64,000 nucleotides of DNA, taken from contig OZ020251.1 of assembly GCA_963971285.1 (NCBI GenBank), forward strand, positions 6,510,001-6,574,000. The letters are read 5' to 3'. Below, piece after piece: positions 12,501-26,019 of this stretch. How positions within the stretch are numbered: the stretch's first letter is position 1; every line of letters begins with the position of its first letter. The position numbers and the translations under genes were made by a program. The notes beneath the pieces were generated by a model. It saw only the letters and a list, made by a program, of their open reading frames with translations. It had not been told where the DNA came from and did not search any database. Source of the stretch: Astropecten irregularis. Its lineage: Eukaryota > Echinodermata > Asteroidea > Paxillosida > Astropectinidae.

Positions 12501-13800
12501 TTTGTGTATCATTATATATGACAGCCCGCGGTCAAATCCTATATTTTGAACACGATCTTTGAAATCTGGCTGCTCATTTCTTGGGCAGACTGAGGAAAAA
12601 CAAAATTACACGTGTCTTTTTATTGTCAGTGTAGATCATAGATCTGAATTTTTGAACCTGAAGTCGCCCTGCATAGCGAAATCTGTAATGATTTATAAAT
12701 CATGTTATTGCGTTCTACACTGAATGTGTATTATTATATGGCAGCGAGCTGTCAAATCCAATATTTGAAAACGATCTTTGAAATCTGGCTGCTCATTTCT
12801 GGGGCAGACTGAGGAAAAACAAATTTACATGTGTCTTTTTATTTCCAGTCTAGATCATAGATCTGAGTTTTTGAACCTGAAGTCGCCCTGCATAGCGAAA
12901 TCTGTAATGTTTTACATATCATGTTATGGCGTTCTACACTGTATGTGTATTATTATATGGCAGCGCGCTGTCAAATCCAATATTTGAAAACGATCTTTGA
13001 AATCTGACTGCTCATTTCTGGGGCAGACTGAGGAAAAAAAAATTACAAGTGTCTTTTTATTTTCAGTCTAGATCATAGATCTGAATTTTTGAACCTGAAG
13101 TCGCCCTGCATAGCGAAATCTGTAATGTTTTACATATCATACCATACCGGTTTACACTGTATGTGTATGCCAGCACTCAGTCTAATTCTATATTTTGAAG
13201 ACGATCTTTGGAATCTGGCTGGTCATTTCTTGGGCAAACTCAGGAAAAACAAAATTACACGTGTCTTTTTATTTTCAGTCTAGATCATAGATCTGAATTT
13301 TTGAACCTGAAGTCGCCCTGCATAGCGAAACCTGTAATGTTTTATATATCATGTTATGACGTTCTACACTGTATGTGTATGCCAGCATTCAGTCTAATTC
13401 TATATTTTGAAGACGATCTTTGAAATCTGCCTTCTCATTTCTCGGGCAAACTCAGGAAAAACAAAATTACACGTGTCTTTTATTTTCAGTGTAGGTCATA
13501 GATCTGAATTGCTGAACCTGAAGTCGCTCTGCGTAGCGAAATCTGTAATGATTTATTATATCATGTTATTACGTTCTACACTGTATGTGTATTATATGTG
13601 GCAGTCTAATTTTATATTTTGAACACGATCTTTGAATTCTGGCTGCTCAATTATGGGGCAAACTGAGGAAAATTCCAATTGCACTTGTCTTTTTATTTTC
13701 AGTCTATATCAGCGATCTTAATTTCTAATCCTGAAGTCCCCCTGCGAAGCAAAATCTGTAATGATTTATATATCATGATATTACGCTCAACACTGTATGA
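12501..13800 (+). repeat. Shortened monomer run between S3 and S4 (6 monomers)
   Basis: Starts: 12559, 12778 (hybrid), 12997 (B), 13208 (C), 13420 (D), 13632 (E). The spacer-to-spacer distance drops to 1849 bp, which is 1299 bp less than in the two earlier units. The lost segment corresponds to about 9770-11070 in the unit before. Confidence 0.92.
12778..12996 (+). repeat. Hybrid monomer at a 1299 bp deletion junction
   Basis: The 5' part matches the class B monomer at 9630 (AATTTACATGTGTC, ATCTGAGTTTTTG, GTTTTACATATCAT). The 3' part matches the A' monomer at 10928 (CATGTTATGGCGTTC, then a class A tail). The switch lies in ATCAT at 12918-12922, which both parents share at the same monomer register. 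Such an in-register join is what unequal crossing-over or single-strand annealing between monomers produces. Confidence 0.88.
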
Positions 13801-14349
13801 GTGTTATATTTAGAATACTAAACTCAATGAAATATTATAAGTGATTCACACTGAAGTGTCGATTTTACGAAGCCCGAGGATCGATCGTACCCCCATCGTA
13901 TCCTACGTAGGGATGCAAGGCATAATTCATAGGTCATACGACTAATAGTTTGAGGTTACTGCAGTCCCACTTATTGGGCCGTTAGAATTATTTTTTTCAC
14001 GATTTTTTATTTCGTCCTTCGCACTAACGTCCCACGCTAAGCAATGCAGTAAAACATAAAATCATAAACCGATCACCTAAAAAATGTCTGAAATCAATTG
14101 AAAACATTCCACCTCCCCCTAAAAAAATCCTAACGCGCTTTAGCAATGAGCCCGTGTACAAACCATATTACGAAGGCTGGGATCTTGACCATAATTCACT
14201 GACTATCCCAGACGACTGGCTCATGCCATGCTTATAGGCAAGCCCATAGAGCCTGCGTGAAAAAGAAATGAGTTGTGACATGAAATGGTCCTGGATTATG
14301 TTTGTCATAGTCAGTTAGATGCGGTCTAGTTTCCAACTTCGTGCATAAG
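13801..14349. repeat. Spacer S4 (549 bp)
   Basis: Same subtype as S1-S3. This is the last spacer to combine CACTGAAG with CCCGAGG. Confidence 0.9.
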
Positions 14350-16520
14350 TTTGTGTATCATTATATATGACAGCCCGCGGTCAAATCCTATATTTTGAAC
14401 ACGATCTTTGAAATCTGGCTGCTCATTTCTTGGGCAGACTGAGGAAAAACAAAATTACACGTGTCTTTTTATTGTCAGTGTAGATCATAGATCTGAATTT
14501 TTGAACCTGAAGTCGCCCTGCATAGCGAAATCTGTAATGATTTATAAATCATGTTATTGCGTTCTACACTGAATGTGTATTATTATATGGCAGCGAGCTG
14601 TCAAATCCAATATTTGAAAACGATCTTTGAAATCTGGCTGCTCATTTCTGGGGCAGACTGAGGAAAAACAAATTTACATGTGTCTTTTTATTTCCAGTCT
14701 AGATCATAGATCTGAGTTTTTGAACCTGAAGTCGCCCTGCATAGCGAAATCTGTAATGTTTTACATATCATACCATGCCGGTTTACACTGTATGTGTATG
14801 CCAGCACTCAGTCTAATTCTATATTTTGAAGACGATCTTTGGAATCTGGCTGGTCATTTCTTGGGCAAACTCAGGAAAAACAAAAATACACGTGTCTTTT
14901 TATTTTCAGTCTAGATCATAGATCCGAATTTTTGAACCTGAAGTCGCCCTGCATATCGAAATCTGTAATGATTTATAAATCATGTTATGACGTTCTACAC
15001 TGTATGTTTATTATTATATGGCAGCGCGCTGTCAAATCCAATATTTGAAAACGATCTTTGAAATCTGGCTGCTCATTTCTGGGGCAGACTGAGGAAAAAC
15101 AAAATTACACGTGTCTTTTTATTTTCAGTCTAGATCATAGATTTGAATTTTTGAACCTGAAGTCGCCCTGCGTAGCGAAATCTGTAATGATTTATAAATC
15201 ATGTTATGACGTTCTACACTGTTAGTGTATTATTATATGGCAGCGCGCTGTCAACTCCAATATTTGAAACTATCTTTGAAATCTGGCTGCTCATTTCTGG
15301 GGCAGACTGAGGAAACACAAAATTGCACGTGTCTTTTTATTTTCAGTCTAGATCATAGATCTGAATTTTTTTAACCTGAAGTCGCCCTGCATAGCGAAAT
15401 CTGTAATGATTTATAAATCATGTTATGGCGTTCTACACTGTATGTGTATTATTATATGGCAGCGCGCTGTCAAATCCAATATTTGAAAACGATCTTTGAA
15501 ATCTGGCTGCTCATTTCTGGGGCAGACTGAGGAAAAACAAAATTACAAGTGTCTTTTTATTTTCAGTCTAGATCATAGATCTGAATTTTTGAACCTGAAG
15601 TCGCCCTGCATAGCGAAATCTGTAATGTTTTACATATCATACCATACCGGTTTACACTGTATGTGTATGCCAGCACTCAGTCTAATTCTATATTTTGAAG
15701 ACGATCTTTGGAATCTAGATGCTCATTTCTTGGGCAAACTCAGGAAAAACAAAAATACACGTGTCTTTTTATTTTCAGTCTAGATCATAGATCTGAATTT
15801 TTGAACCTGAAGTCGCCCTGCATAGCGAAATCTGTAATGATTTATAAATTATGTTATGACGTTCTACACTGTATGTTTATTATTATATGGCAGCGCGCTG
15901 TCAAATCCAATATTTGAAAACGATCTTTGAAATCTGGCTGCTCATTTCTGGGGCAGACTGAGGAAAAACAAAATTACACGTGTCTTTTTATTTTCAGTCT
16001 AGATCATAGATCTGAATTTTTGAACCTGAAGTCGCCCTGCATAGCGAAATCTGTAATGTTTTATATATCATGTTATGACGTTCTACACTGTATGTGTATG
16101 CCAGCACTCAGTCTAATTCTATATTTTGAAGACGATCTTTGAAATCTGCCTGCTCATTTCTCGGGCAAACTCAGGAAAAACAAAATTACACGTGTCTTTT
16201 TATTTTCAGTGTAGGTCATAGATCTGAATTGCTGAACCTGAAGTCGCTCTGCGTAGCGAAATCTGTAATGATTTATTATATCATGTTATTACGTTCTACA
16301 CTGTATGTGTATTATATGTGGCAGTCTAATTTTATATTTTGAACACGATCTTTGAATTCTGGCTGCTCAATTATGGGGCAAACTGAGGAAAATTCCAATT
16401 GCACTTGTCTTTTTATTTTCAGTCTATATCAGCGATCTTAATTTCTAATCCTGAAGTCCCCCTGCGAAGCAAAATCTGTAATGATTTATATATCATGATA
16501 TTACGCTCAACACTGTATGA
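14350..16520 (+). repeat. Monomer run between S4 and S5 (10 monomers)
   Basis: Starts: 14408, 14627 (B), 14839, 15058, 15276 (A'), 15496 (B), 15708, 15927 (C), 16139 (D), 16352 (E). Bases up to about 15310 continue the 3148-type order. After that the A', B, C, D order of the next HOR family takes over, so the switch between families falls inside this run. The monomer at 15708 begins TTGGAATCTAGATGC, a mark shared with 18428 and 21717. Confidence 0.88.
14627..14838 (+). repeat. Representative class B monomer (212 bp)
   Basis: The 5' part is like class A. The 3' part is replaced after GCGAAATCTGTAATG by TTTTACATATCATACCAT, then a CCGG-containing stretch, then GCCAGCACTCAGTCTAATTC and TTTTGAAGACGATC. 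The 16 bp palindrome and the CAGCGCGCTG palindrome are both missing. The following monomer typically begins TTGGAATCTGGCTGGTCATT with GGGCAAACTCAGG, so B and its follower travel as a pair across most HORs. Confidence 0.9.
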
Positions 16521-17069
16521 GTGTTATATTTAGAATACTAAACTCAATGAAATATTATAAGTGATTCACACTGAAGTGTCGATTTTACGAAGCCAGAGGA
16601 TCGATCGTACCCTCATCGTATCCTACGTAGGGATGCAAGGCATAATTCATAGGTCATACGACTAATAGTTTGAGGTTACTGCAGTCCCACTTATTGGGCC
16701 GTTAGAATGATTTTTTTCACGATTTTTTATTTCGTCCTTCGCACTAACGTCCCACGCTAAGCAATGCAGTAAAACATAAAATCATAAACCGATCACCTAA
16801 AAAATGTCTGAAATCAATTGAAAACATTCCACCTCCCCCTAAAAAAATCCTAACGCGCTTTAGCAATGAGCCCGTGTACAAACCATATTACGAAGGCTGG
16901 GATCTTGACCATAATTCACTGACTATCCCAGACGACTGGCTCATGCCATGCTTATAGGCAAGCCCATAGAGCCTGCGTGGAAAAAAAATGAGTTGTGACA
17001 TGAAATGGTCCTGGATTATGTTTGTCATAGTCAGTTAGATGCGGTCTAGTTTCCACCTTCGTGCATAAG
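16521..17069. repeat. Spacer S5 (549 bp, alpha subtype begins)
   Basis: Marks: GAAGCCAGAGG in place of GAAGCCCGAGG, ACCCTCATCG, TTAGAATGATTT, and TGCGTGGAAAAAAAATGAG. The right end reads TTTCCACCTTCG. These are shared by S6 and S7. Confidence 0.9.
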
Positions 17070-19452
17070 TTTGTGTATCATTATATATGACAGCCCGCGG
17101 TCAAATCCTATATTTTGAACACGATCTTTGAAATCTGGCTGCTCATTTCTGGGGCAGACTGAGGAAAAACAAAATTACACGTGTCTTTTTATTGTCAGTG
17201 TAGATCATAGATCTGAATTTTTGAACCTGAAGTCGCCCTGCATAGCGAAATCTGTAATGATTTATAAATCATGTTATTGCGTTCTACACTGTATGTGTAT
17301 TATTATATGGCAGCGCGCTGTCAAATCCAATATTTGAAAACGATCTTTGAAATCTGGCTGTTCATTTCGTGGGCAGACTGAGGAAAAACAAATTTACATG
17401 TGTCTTTTTATTTTCAGTCTAGATCATAGATCTGAATTTTTGAACCTGAAGTCGCCCTGCATAGCGAAATCTGTAATGTTTTACATATCATACCATACCG
17501 GTTTACACTCTATGTGTGTGCCAGCACTCAGTCTAATTCTATATTTTGAAGACGATCTTTGGAATCTGGCTGGTCATTTCTTGGGCAAACTCAGGAAAAA
17601 CAAAAATACACGTGTCTTTTTATTTTCAGTCTAGATCATAGATCTGAATTTTTGAACCTGAAGTCGCCCTGCATAGCGAAATCTGTAATGATTTATAAAT
17701 CATGTTATGACGTTCTACACTATATGTTTATTATTATATGGCAGCGCGCTGTCAAATCCAATATTTGAAAACGATCTTTGAAATCTGGCTGCTCATTTCT
17801 GGGGCAAACTGAGGAAAAACAAAATTACACGTGTCTTTTTATTTTCAGTCTAGATCATAGATCTGAATTTTTGAACCTGAAGTCGCCCTGCGTAGCGAAA
17901 TCTGTAATGATTTATAAATCATGTTATGACGTTCTACACTGTTTCTGTATTATTATATGGCAGCGCGCTGTCAACTCCAATATTCGAAACTATCTTTGAA
18001 ATCTGGCTGCTCATTTCTGGGGCAGACTGAGGAAACACAAAATTGCACGTGTCTTTTTATTTTCAGTCTAGATCATAGATCTGAATTTTTTTAACCTGAA
18101 GTCGCCCTGCATAGCGAAATCTGTAATGATTTATAAATCATGTTATGGCGTTCTACACTGTATGTGTATTATTATATGGCAGCGCGCTGTCAAATCCAAT
18201 ATTTGAAAACGATCTTTGAAATCTGGCTGCTCATTTCTGGGGCAGACTGAGGAAAAACAAAATTACAAGTGTCTTTTTATTTTCAGTCTAGATCATAGAT
18301 CTGAATTTTTGAACCTGAAGTCGCCCTGCATAGCGAAATCTGTAATGTTTTACATATCATACCATACCGGTTTACACTGTATGTGTATGCCAGCACTCAG
18401 TCTAATTCTATATTTTGAAGACGATCTTTGGAATCTAGATGCTCATTTCTTGGGCAAACTCAGGAAAAACAAAATTACACATGTCTTTTTATTTTCAGTC
18501 TAGATCATAGATCTGAATTTTTGAACCTGAAGTCGCCCTGCATAGCGAAATCTGTAATGTTTTACATATCATACCATACCGGTTTACACTGTATGTGTAT
18601 GCCAGCACTCAGTCTAATTCTATATTTTGAAGACGATCTTTGGAATCTGGCTGGTCATTTCTTGGGCAAACTCAGGAAAAACAAAAATACACGTGTCTTT
18701 TTATTTTCAGTCTAGATCATAGATCTGAATTTTTGAACCTGAAGTCGCCCTGCATAGCGAAATCTGTAATGATTTATAAATCATGTTATGACGTTCTACA
18801 CTGTATGTTTATTATTATATGGCAGCGCGCTGTCAAATCCAATATTTGAAAACGATCTTTGAAATCTGGCTGCTCATTTCTGGGGCAGACTGAGGAAAAA
18901 CAAAATTACACGTGTCTTTTTATTTTCAGTCTAGATCATAGATCTGAATTTTTGAGCCTGAAGTCGCCCTGCATAGCGAAATCTGTAATGTTTTATATAT
19001 CATGTTATGACGTTCTACACTGTATGTGTATGCCAGCACTCAGTCTAATTCTATATTTTGAAGACGATCTTTGAAATCTGCCTGCTCATTTCTCGGGCAA
19101 ACTCAGGAAAAACAAAATTACACGTGTCTTTTTATTTTCAGTGTAGGTCATAGATCTGAATTGCTGAACCTGAAGTCGCTCTGCGTAGCGAAATCTGTAA
19201 TGATTTATTATATCATGTTATTACGTTCTACACTGTATGTGTATTATATGTGGCAGTCTAATTTTATATTTTGAACACGATCTTTGAATTCTGGCTGCTC
19301 AATTATGGGGCAAACTGAGGAAAATTCCAATTGCACTTGTCTTTTTATTTTCAGTCTATATCAGCGATCTTAATTTCTAATCCTGAAGTCCCCCTGCGAA
19401 GCAAAATCTGTAATGATTTATATATCATGATATTACGCTCAACACTGTATGA
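17070..19452 (+). repeat. Monomer run between S5 and S6 (11 monomers)
   Basis: Starts: 17128, 17347 (B), 17559, 17778, 17996 (A', preceded by ATATTCGAAAC), 18216 (B), 18428 (B), 18640, 18859 (C), 19071 (D), 19284 (E). The C-D-E-spacer block matches that of the previous unit at an offset of 2932. One extra 212 bp B monomer relative to the run before explains 2932 versus 2720. Confidence 0.9.
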
Positions 19453-20001
19453 GTGTTATATTTAGAATACTAAACTCAATGAAATATTATAAGTGATTCA
19501 CACTGAAGTGTCGATTTTACGAAGCCAGAGGATCGATCGTACCCTCATCGTATCCTACGTAGGGATGCAAGGCATAATTCATAGGTCATACGACTAATAG
19601 TTTGAGGTTACTGCAGTCCCACTTATTGGGCCGTTAGAATGATTTTTTTCACGATTTTTTATTTCGTCCTTCGCACTAACGTCCCACGCTAAGCAATGCA
19701 GTAAAACATAAAATCATAAACCGATCACCTAAAAAATGTCTGAAATCAATTGAAAACATTCCACCTCCCCCTAAAAAAATCCTAACGCGCTTTAGCAATG
19801 AGCCCGTGTACAAACCATATTACGAAGGCTGGGATCTTGACCATAATTCACTGACTATCCCAGACGACTGGCTCATGCCATGCTTATAGGCAAGCCCATA
19901 GAGCCTGCGTGGAAAAAAAATGAGTTGTGACATGAAATGGTCCCGGATTATGTTTGTCATAGTCAGTTAGATGCGGTCTAGTTTCCACCTTCGTGCATAA
20001 G
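19453..20001. repeat. Spacer S6 (549 bp)
   Basis: Alpha subtype as S5, with a private TCCCGGATTATG where others have TCCTGGATTATG. Confidence 0.9.
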
Positions 20002-23000
20002 TTTGTGTATCATTATATATGACAGCCCGCGGTCAAATCCTATATTTTGAACACGATCTTTGAAATCTGGCTGCTCATTTCTGGGGCAGACTGAGGAAAA
20101 ACAAAATTACACGTGTCTTTTTATTGTCAGTGTAGATCATAGATCTGAATTTTTGAACCTGAAGTCGCCCTGCATAGCGAAATCTGTAATGATTTATAAA
20201 TCATGTTATTGCGTTCTACACTGTATGTGTATTATTATATGGCAGCGCGCTGTCAAATCCAATATTTGAAAACGATCTTTGAAATCTGGCTGCTCATTTC
20301 TGGGGCAGACTGAGGAAAAACAAATTTACACGTGTCTTTTTATTTTCAGTCTAGATCATAGATCTGAATTTTTGAACCTGAAGTCGCCCTGCGTAGCGAA
20401 ATCTGTAATGATTTATAAATCATGTTATGACGTTCTACACTGTTTGTGTATTATTATATGGCAGCGCGCTGTCAACTCCAATATTCGAAACTATCTTTGA
20501 AATCTGGCTGCTCATTTCTGGGGCAGACTGAGGAAACACAGCGAAATCTGTAATGTTTTACATATCATACCATACCGGTTTACACTGTATGTGTATGCCA
20601 GCACTCAGTCTAATTCTATATTTTGAAGACGATCTTTGGAATCTGGCTGGTCATTTCTTGGGCAAACTCAGGAAAAACAAAAATACACGTGTCTTTTTAT
20701 TTTCAGTCTAGATCATAGATCTGAATTTTTGAACCTGAAGTCGCCCTGCATAGCGAAATCTGTAATGTTTTACATATCATACCATACCGGTTTACACTGT
20801 ATGTGTGTGCCAGCACTCAGTCTAATTCTATATTTTGAAGACGATCTTTGGAATCTGGCTGGTCATTTCTTGGGCAAACTCAGGAAAAACAAAAATACAC
20901 GTGTCTTTTTATTTTCAGTCTAGATCATAGATCTGAATTTTTGAACCTGAAGTCGCCCTGCATAGCAAAATCTGTAATGATTTATAAATCATGTTATGAC
21001 GTTCTACACTATATGTTTATTATTATATGGCAGCGCGCTGTCAAATCCAATATTTGAAAACGATCTTTGAAATCTGGCTGCTCATTTCTGGGGCAGACTG
21101 AGGAAAAACAAAATTACACGTGTCTTTTTATTTTCAGTCTAGATCATAGATCTGAATTTTTGAACCTGAAGTCGCCCTGCGTAGCGAAATCTGTAATGAT
21201 TTATAAATCATGTTATGACGTTCTACACTGTTTGTGTATTATTATATGGTAGCGCGCTGTCAACTCCAATATTCGAAACTATCTTTGAAATCTGGCTGCT
21301 CATTTCTGGGGCAGACTGAGGAAACACAAAATTGCACGTGTCTTTTTATTTTCAGTCTAGATCATAGATCTGAATTTTTTTAACCTGAAGTCGCCCTGCA
21401 TAGCGAAATCTGTAATGATTTATAAATCATGTTATGGCGTTCTACACTGTATGTGTATTATTATATGGCAGCGCGCTGTCAAATCCAATATTTGAAAACG
21501 ATCTTTGAAATCTGGCTGCTCATTTCTGGGGCAGACTGAGGAAAAACAAAATTACAAGTGTCTTTTTATTTTCAGTCTAGATCATAGATCTGAATTTTTG
21601 AACCTGAAGTCGCCCTGCATAGCGAAATCTGTAATGTTTTACATATCATACCATACCGGTTTACACTGTATGTGTATGCCAGCACTCAGTCTAATTCTAT
21701 ATTTTGAAGACGATCTTTGGAATCTAGATGCTCATTTCTTGGGCAAACTCAGGAAAAACAAAATTACACATGTCTTTTTATTTTCAGTCTAGATCATAGA
21801 TCTGAATTTTTGAACCTGAAGTCGCCCTGCATAGCGAAATCTGTAATGTTTTACATATCATACCATACCGGTTTACACTGTATGTGTATGCCAGCACTCA
21901 GTCTAATTCTATATTTTGAAGACGATCTTTGGAATCTGGCTGGTCATTTCTTGGGCAAACTCAGGAAAAACAAAAATACACGTGTCTTTTTATTTTCAGT
22001 CTAGATCATAGATCTGAATTTTTGAACCTGAAGTCGCCCTGCATAGCGAAATCTGTAATGATTTATAAATCATGTTATGACGTTCTACACTATATGTTTA
22101 TTATTATATGGCAGCGCGCTGTCAAATCCAATATTTGAAAACGATCTTTGAAATCTGGCTGCTCATTTCTGGGGCAAACTGAGGAAAAACAAAATTACAC
22201 GTGTCTTTTTATTTTCAGTCTAGATCATAGATCTGAATTTTTGAACCTGAAGTCGCCCTGCGTAGCGAAATCTGTAATGATTTATAAATCATGTTATGAC
22301 GTTCTACACTGTTTGTGTATTATTATATGGCAGCGCGCTGTCAACTCCAATATTCGAAACTATCTTTGAAATCTGGCTGCTCATTTCTGGGGCAGACTGA
22401 GGAAACACAAAATTGCACGTGTCTTTTTATTTTCAGTCTAGATCATAGATCTGAATTTTTTTAACCTGAAGTCGCCCTGCATAGCGAAATCTGTAATGAT
22501 TTATAAATCATGTTATGGCGTTCTACACTGTATGTGTATTATTATATGGCAGCGCGCTGTCAAATCCAATATTTGAAAACGATCTTTGAAATCTGGCTGC
22601 TCATTTCTGGGGCAGACTGAGGAAAAACAAAATTACACGTGTCTTTTTATTTTCAGTCTAGATCATAGATCTGAATTTTTGAGCCTGAAGTCGCCCTGCA
22701 TAGCGAAATCTGTAATGTTTTATATATCATGTTATGACGTTCTACACTGTATGTGTATGCCAGCACTCAGTCTAATTCTATATTTTGAAGACGATCTTTG
22801 AAATCTGCCTGCTCATTTCTCGGGCAAACTCAGGAAAAACAAAATTACACGTGTCTTTTTATTTTCAGTGTAGGTCATAGATCTGAATTGCTGAACCTGA
22901 AGTCGCTCTGCGTAGCGAAATCTGTAATGATTTATTATATCATGTTATTACGTTCTACACTGTATGTGTATTATATGTGGCAGTCTAATTTTATATTTTG

Positions 23001-23179
23001 AACACGATCTTTGAATTCTGGCTGCTCAATTATGGGGCAAACTGAGGAAAATTCCAATTACACTTGTCTTTTTATTTTCAGTCTATATCAGCGATCTTAA
23101 TTTCTAATCCTGAAGTCCCCCTGCGAAGCAAAATCTGTAATGATTTATATATCATGATATTACGCTCAACACTGTATGA
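20002..23179 (+). repeat. Monomer run between S6 and S7 (15 monomers)
   Basis: Starts: 20060, 20279, 20497 (truncated A'), 20636 (B), 20848, 21067, 21285 (A'), 21505 (B), 21717 (B), 21929, 22148, 22366 (A'), 22586 (C), 22798 (D), 23011 (E). This is the longest run between spacers. It holds a partial internal duplication: the A, A' pair at 21067-21504 is repeated at 22148-22585 (offset 1081). Confidence 0.88.
20497..20635 (+). repeat. Truncated monomer with a 74 bp internal deletion
   Basis: The sequence runs GAGGAAACACA directly into GCGAAATCTGTAATG at 20540/20541. The intact monomer at 22366 has 74 bp between these points. The 5' half is class A' and the 3' half class B, so deletion and class switch coincide. 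The unit is 139 bp in place of about 212. Confidence 0.9.
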
Positions 23180-23728
23180 GTGTTATATTTAGAATACTAA
23201 ACTCAATGAAATATTATAAGTGATTCACACTGAAGTGTCGATTTTACGAAGCCAGAGGATCGATCGTACCCTCATCGTATCCTACGTAGGGATGCAAGGC
23301 ATAATTCATAGGTCATACGACTAATAGTTTGAGGTTACTGCAGTCCCACTTATTGGGCCGTTAGAATGATTTTTTTCACGATTTTTTATTTCGTCCTTCG
23401 CACTAACGTCCCACGCTAAGCAATGCAGTAAAACATAAAATCATAAACCGATCACCTAAAAAATGTCTGAAATCAATTGAAAAAATTCCACCTCCCCCTA
23501 AAAAAATCCTAACGCGCTTTAGCAATGAGCCCGTGTACAAACCATATTACGAAGGCTGGGATCTTGACCATAATTCACTGACTATCCCAGACGACTGGCT
23601 CATGCCATGCTTATAGGCAAGCCCATAGAGCCTGCGTGGAAAAAAAATGAGTTGTGACATGAAATGGTCCTGGATTATGTTTGTCATAGTCAGTTAGATG
23701 CGGTCTAGTTTCCACCTTCGTGCATAAG
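23180..23728. repeat. Spacer S7 (549 bp)
   Basis: Alpha subtype (CCAGAGG, ACCCTCATCG), with a private GAAAAAATTCCACC where others have GAAAACATTCCACC. Confidence 0.9.
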
Positions 23729-25470
23729 TTTGTGTATCATTATATATGACAGCCCGCGGTCAAATCCTATATTTTGAACACGATCTTTGAAATCTGGCTG
23801 CTCATTTCTGGGGCAGACTGAGGAAAAACAAAATTACACGTGTCTTTTTATTGTCAGTGTAGATCATAGATCTGAATTTTTGAACCTGAAGTCGCCCTGC
23901 ATAGCGAAATCTGTAATGATTTATAAATCATGTTATTGCGTTCTACACTGTATGTGTATTATTATATGGCAGCGCGCTGTCAAATCCAATATTTGAAAAC
24001 GATCTTTGAAATCTGGCTGCTCATTTCTGGGGCAGACTGAGGAAAAACAAATTTACATGTGTCTTTTTATTTTCAGTCTAGATCATAGATCTGAATTTTT
24101 GAACCTGAAGTCGCCCTGCATAGCGAAATCTGTAATGTTTTACATATCATACCATACCGGTTTACACTGTATGTGTATGCCAGCACTCAGTCTAATTCTA
24201 TATTTTGAAGACGATCTTTGGAATCTGGCTGGTCATTTCTTGGGCAAACTCAGGAAAAACAAAAATACACGTGTCTTTTTATTTTCAGTCTAGATCATAG
24301 ATCTGAATTTTTGAACCTGAAGTCGCCCTGCATAGCGAAATCTGTAATGATTTATAAATCATGTTATGACGTTCTACACTATATGTTTATTATTATATGG
24401 CAGCGCGCTGTCAAATCCAATATTTGAAAACGATCTTGAAATCTGGCTGCTCATTTCTGGGGCAGACTGAGGAAAAACAAAATTACACGTGTCTTTTTAT
24501 TTTCAGTCTAGATCATAGATCTGAATTTTTGAACCTGAAGTCGCCCTGCGTAGCGAAATCTGTAATGATTTATAAATCATGTTATGACGTTCTACACTGT
24601 TTGTGTATTATTATATGGCAGCGCGCTGTCAACTCCAATATTTGAAACTATCTTTGAAATCTGGCTGCTCATTTCTGGGGCAGACTGAGGAAACACAAAA
24701 TTGCACGTGTCTTTTTATTTTCAGTCTAGATCATAGATCTGAATTTTTTTAACCTGAAGTCGCCCTGCATAGCGAAATCTGTAATGATTTATAAATCATG
24801 TTATGGCGTTCTACACTGTATGTGTATTATTATATGGCAGCGCGCTGTCAAATCCAATATTTGAAAACGATCTTTGAAATCTGGCTGCTCATTTCTGGGG
24901 CAGACTGAGGAAAAACAAAATTACAAGTGTCTTTTTATTTTCAGTCTAGATCATAGATCTGAATTTTTGAACCTGAAGTCGCCCTGCATAGCGAAATCTG
25001 TAATGTTTTACATATCATACCATACCGGTTTACACTGTATGTGTATGCCAGCACTCAGTCTAATTCTATATTTTGAAGAAGACCTTTTTTTGTAATCTAG
25101 ATGCTCATTTCTTGGGCAAACTCAGGAAAAACAAAATTACACATGTTTTTTTATTTTCAGTCTAGATCATAGATCTGAATTTTTGAACTTGAAGTCGCCC
25201 TGCATACCGAAATCTGTAATAATTTATATATCATGTCATTACGTTCTACACTGTATGTGTATTATATGTGGCAGTCTAATTCTATATTTTGAACACGATC
25301 TTTGAAATCTGGCTGCTCTATTATGGGGCAAACTGAGGAAAATTCCAATTGCACTTGTCTTTTCATTTTCAGTCTAGATCAGCGATCTTAATTTCTAATC
25401 CTGAAGTCCCCCTGTGAAGCAAAATCTGTAATGATTTATATATCATGTTATTACGCTCAACACTGTATGA
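23729..25470 (+). repeat. Monomer run between S7 and S8 (8 monomers)
   Basis: Starts: 23787, 24006 (B), 24218, 24436, 24654 (A'), 24874 (B with altered tail), 25090 (D'), 25302 (E'). The B tail at 25075-25092 reads GAAGAAGACCTTTTTTTG, a small rearrangement that recurs only 4164 bp on. D' has CATACCGAAATCTGTAATAA, and E' has TTTCATTTTCAGTCTAGATC with CATGTTATTACGC. Confidence 0.88.
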
Positions 25471-26019
25471 GTGTTATATTTAGAATACTAAACTCAATGA
25501 AATATTATAAGTGATTCACACTAAAGTGTCGATTTTACGAAGCCCGAGGATCGATCGTACCCCCATCGTATCCTCCGTAGGGATGCAAGGCATAATTCAT
25601 AGGTCATACGACTAATAGTTTGAGGTTACTGCAGTCCCACTTATTGGGCCGTTAGAATGATTTTTTTCACGATTTTTTATTTCGTCCTTCGCACTAACGT
25701 CCCACGCTAAGCAATGCAGTAAAACATAAAATCATAAACCGATCACCTAAAAAATGTCTGAAATCAATTGAAAACATTCCACCTCCCCCTAAAAAAATCC
25801 TAACGCGCTTTAGCAATGAGCCCGTGTACAAACCATATTACGAAGGCTGGGATCTTGAGCATAATTCACTGACTATGCCAGACGACTGGCTCATGCCATG
25901 CTTATAGGCAAGCCCATAGAGCCTGCGTGGAAAAAAAATGAGTTGTGACATGAAATGGTCCTGGATTATGTTTGTCATAGTCAGTTAGATGCGGTCTAGT
26001 TTCCACCTTCGTGCATAAG
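25471..26019. repeat. Spacer S8 (549 bp, beta subtype begins)
   Basis: Marks: CACACTAAAG, GAAGCCCGAGG, TATCCTCCGTAGG (which breaks the CCTACGTAGG palindrome), CTTGAGCATAATTC and GACTATGCCAG. It follows class E', and the right flank reads GCGGTCCAATCC. Confidence 0.9.

Larger units (their letters stand above)
4040..12917 (+). repeat. 3148 bp HOR, about 2.8 tandem copies
   Basis: Features recur at exactly 3148 bp: class C at 5063, 8211, 11359; class D at 5275, 8423, 11571; spacers at 5656, 8804, 11952. A full unit has 12 monomers plus one spacer. The copies differ by scattered single bases only. Similarity in this period starts near 4040 (earlier bases diverge at 3764-3983) and stops at about 12917, inside the hybrid monomer 12778-12996. 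Confidence 0.93.
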
